A DNA stretch of 64,000 nt. Origin: JADHLK01 sp038131695 (lineage in GTDB: Bacteria; Pseudomonadota; Alphaproteobacteria; Puniceispirillales; Puniceispirillaceae). The stretch lies in NCBI GenBank assembly GCA_038131695.1, contig JAYPQA010000013.1:4938-68937 (forward strand), read 5' to 3'. Below are positions 63,961-64,000 of the stretch, one piece after another. Under the pieces are notes generated by a model. The model saw only the letters and a program-made list of their open reading frames with translations. It was not told the origin of the DNA and made no database searches. Numbering within the stretch: position 1 is the stretch's first letter; every line of letters starts with the position of its first letter. The position numbers were made by a program, and so were the translations under genes.

Positions 63961-64000
63961 TTTGGCATAGCAAGCAATACGTAACCGAACGAAAGGCTAC

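Noticed and set aside
1..64000. CRISPR array, insertion sequence or prophage
   Set aside because: No spaced direct repeats of CRISPR size, no transposase or integrase, no phage structural gene.

Overview
The window reads as chromosomal DNA of a GC-rich marine alphaproteobacterium. The best fit is the SAR116 (Puniceispirillum-like) group. This is inferred from gene content: proteorhodopsin with a complete retinal pathway, a cytochrome bc1 operon, a sarcosine/dimethylglycine-type dehydrogenase, alphaproteobacterial families such as ELM1, DUF6111, DUF1285 and TIGR02186, and the order carAB-yqeY-dnaG-rpoD. I saw no phage, insertion sequence, integrase or CRISPR array.

Layout. 0.1-4.5 kb: aspartate-type aminotransferase, periplasmic MsrP, ELM1-like protein, Lrp/AsnC regulator, GreA. 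4.5-13.8 kb: carAB divergent from yqeY-dnaG-rpoD, then a CAU tRNA. 13.8-20.5 kb: family-25 glycosyltransferase, a small membrane ORF, porin, Ca2+/Na+ antiporter, uvrC, pgsA. 20.5-24.2 kb: ilvE divergent from marR plus a two-component system. 24.2-33.9 kb: a reverse-strand cluster (ubiK, ybjN, proC, TetR-like, csaA), then lgt-methyltransferase-pgeF, prs, rplY-pth-ychF and a Cys-rich small protein. 34-40.5 kb: the reverse petABC operon, then hemF-cca-DUF6111-Nudix-DUF1285. 40.6-47.8 kb: an unknown protein, ArsR-type regulator, TSUP permease, TIGR02186 protein, universal stress protein, cyclophilin, glycerate 2-kinase and an anion ABC transporter. 47.8-51.9 kb: C1/methylated-amine catabolism (FAD-GcvT dehydrogenase plus ferredoxin-reductase-type flavoprotein). 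52-60 kb: proteorhodopsin, terminator, then crtE-crtI-crtB-crtY-blh-idi2. 60-64 kb: hairpin cluster, tRNA-Pro, ArsJ-type GAPDH with arsJ, then two tandem Pho boxes and pstS.

How it works together. The 52-60 kb block is a self-contained phototrophy unit: isopentenyl isomerase, GGPP synthase, phytoene synthase, desaturase and lycopene cyclase make beta-carotene, Blh cleaves it to retinal, and retinal loads a green-tuned proton pump. The 60-64 kb block links arsenate detoxification (1-arseno-3-phosphoglycerate formation and export) to phosphate scavenging, as expected where phosphate is scarce and arsenate enters through phosphate transporters.

Data quality matters. About twenty conserved genes, including rpoD, petA, petB, petC, hemF, uvrC, crtI, crtB and pstS, are interrupted by single-base shifts. 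Where I resolved the site, adding one base to a homopolymer run usually restores the family sequence. I treat these as sequencing or consensus errors, not pseudogenes, and give full-length spans.
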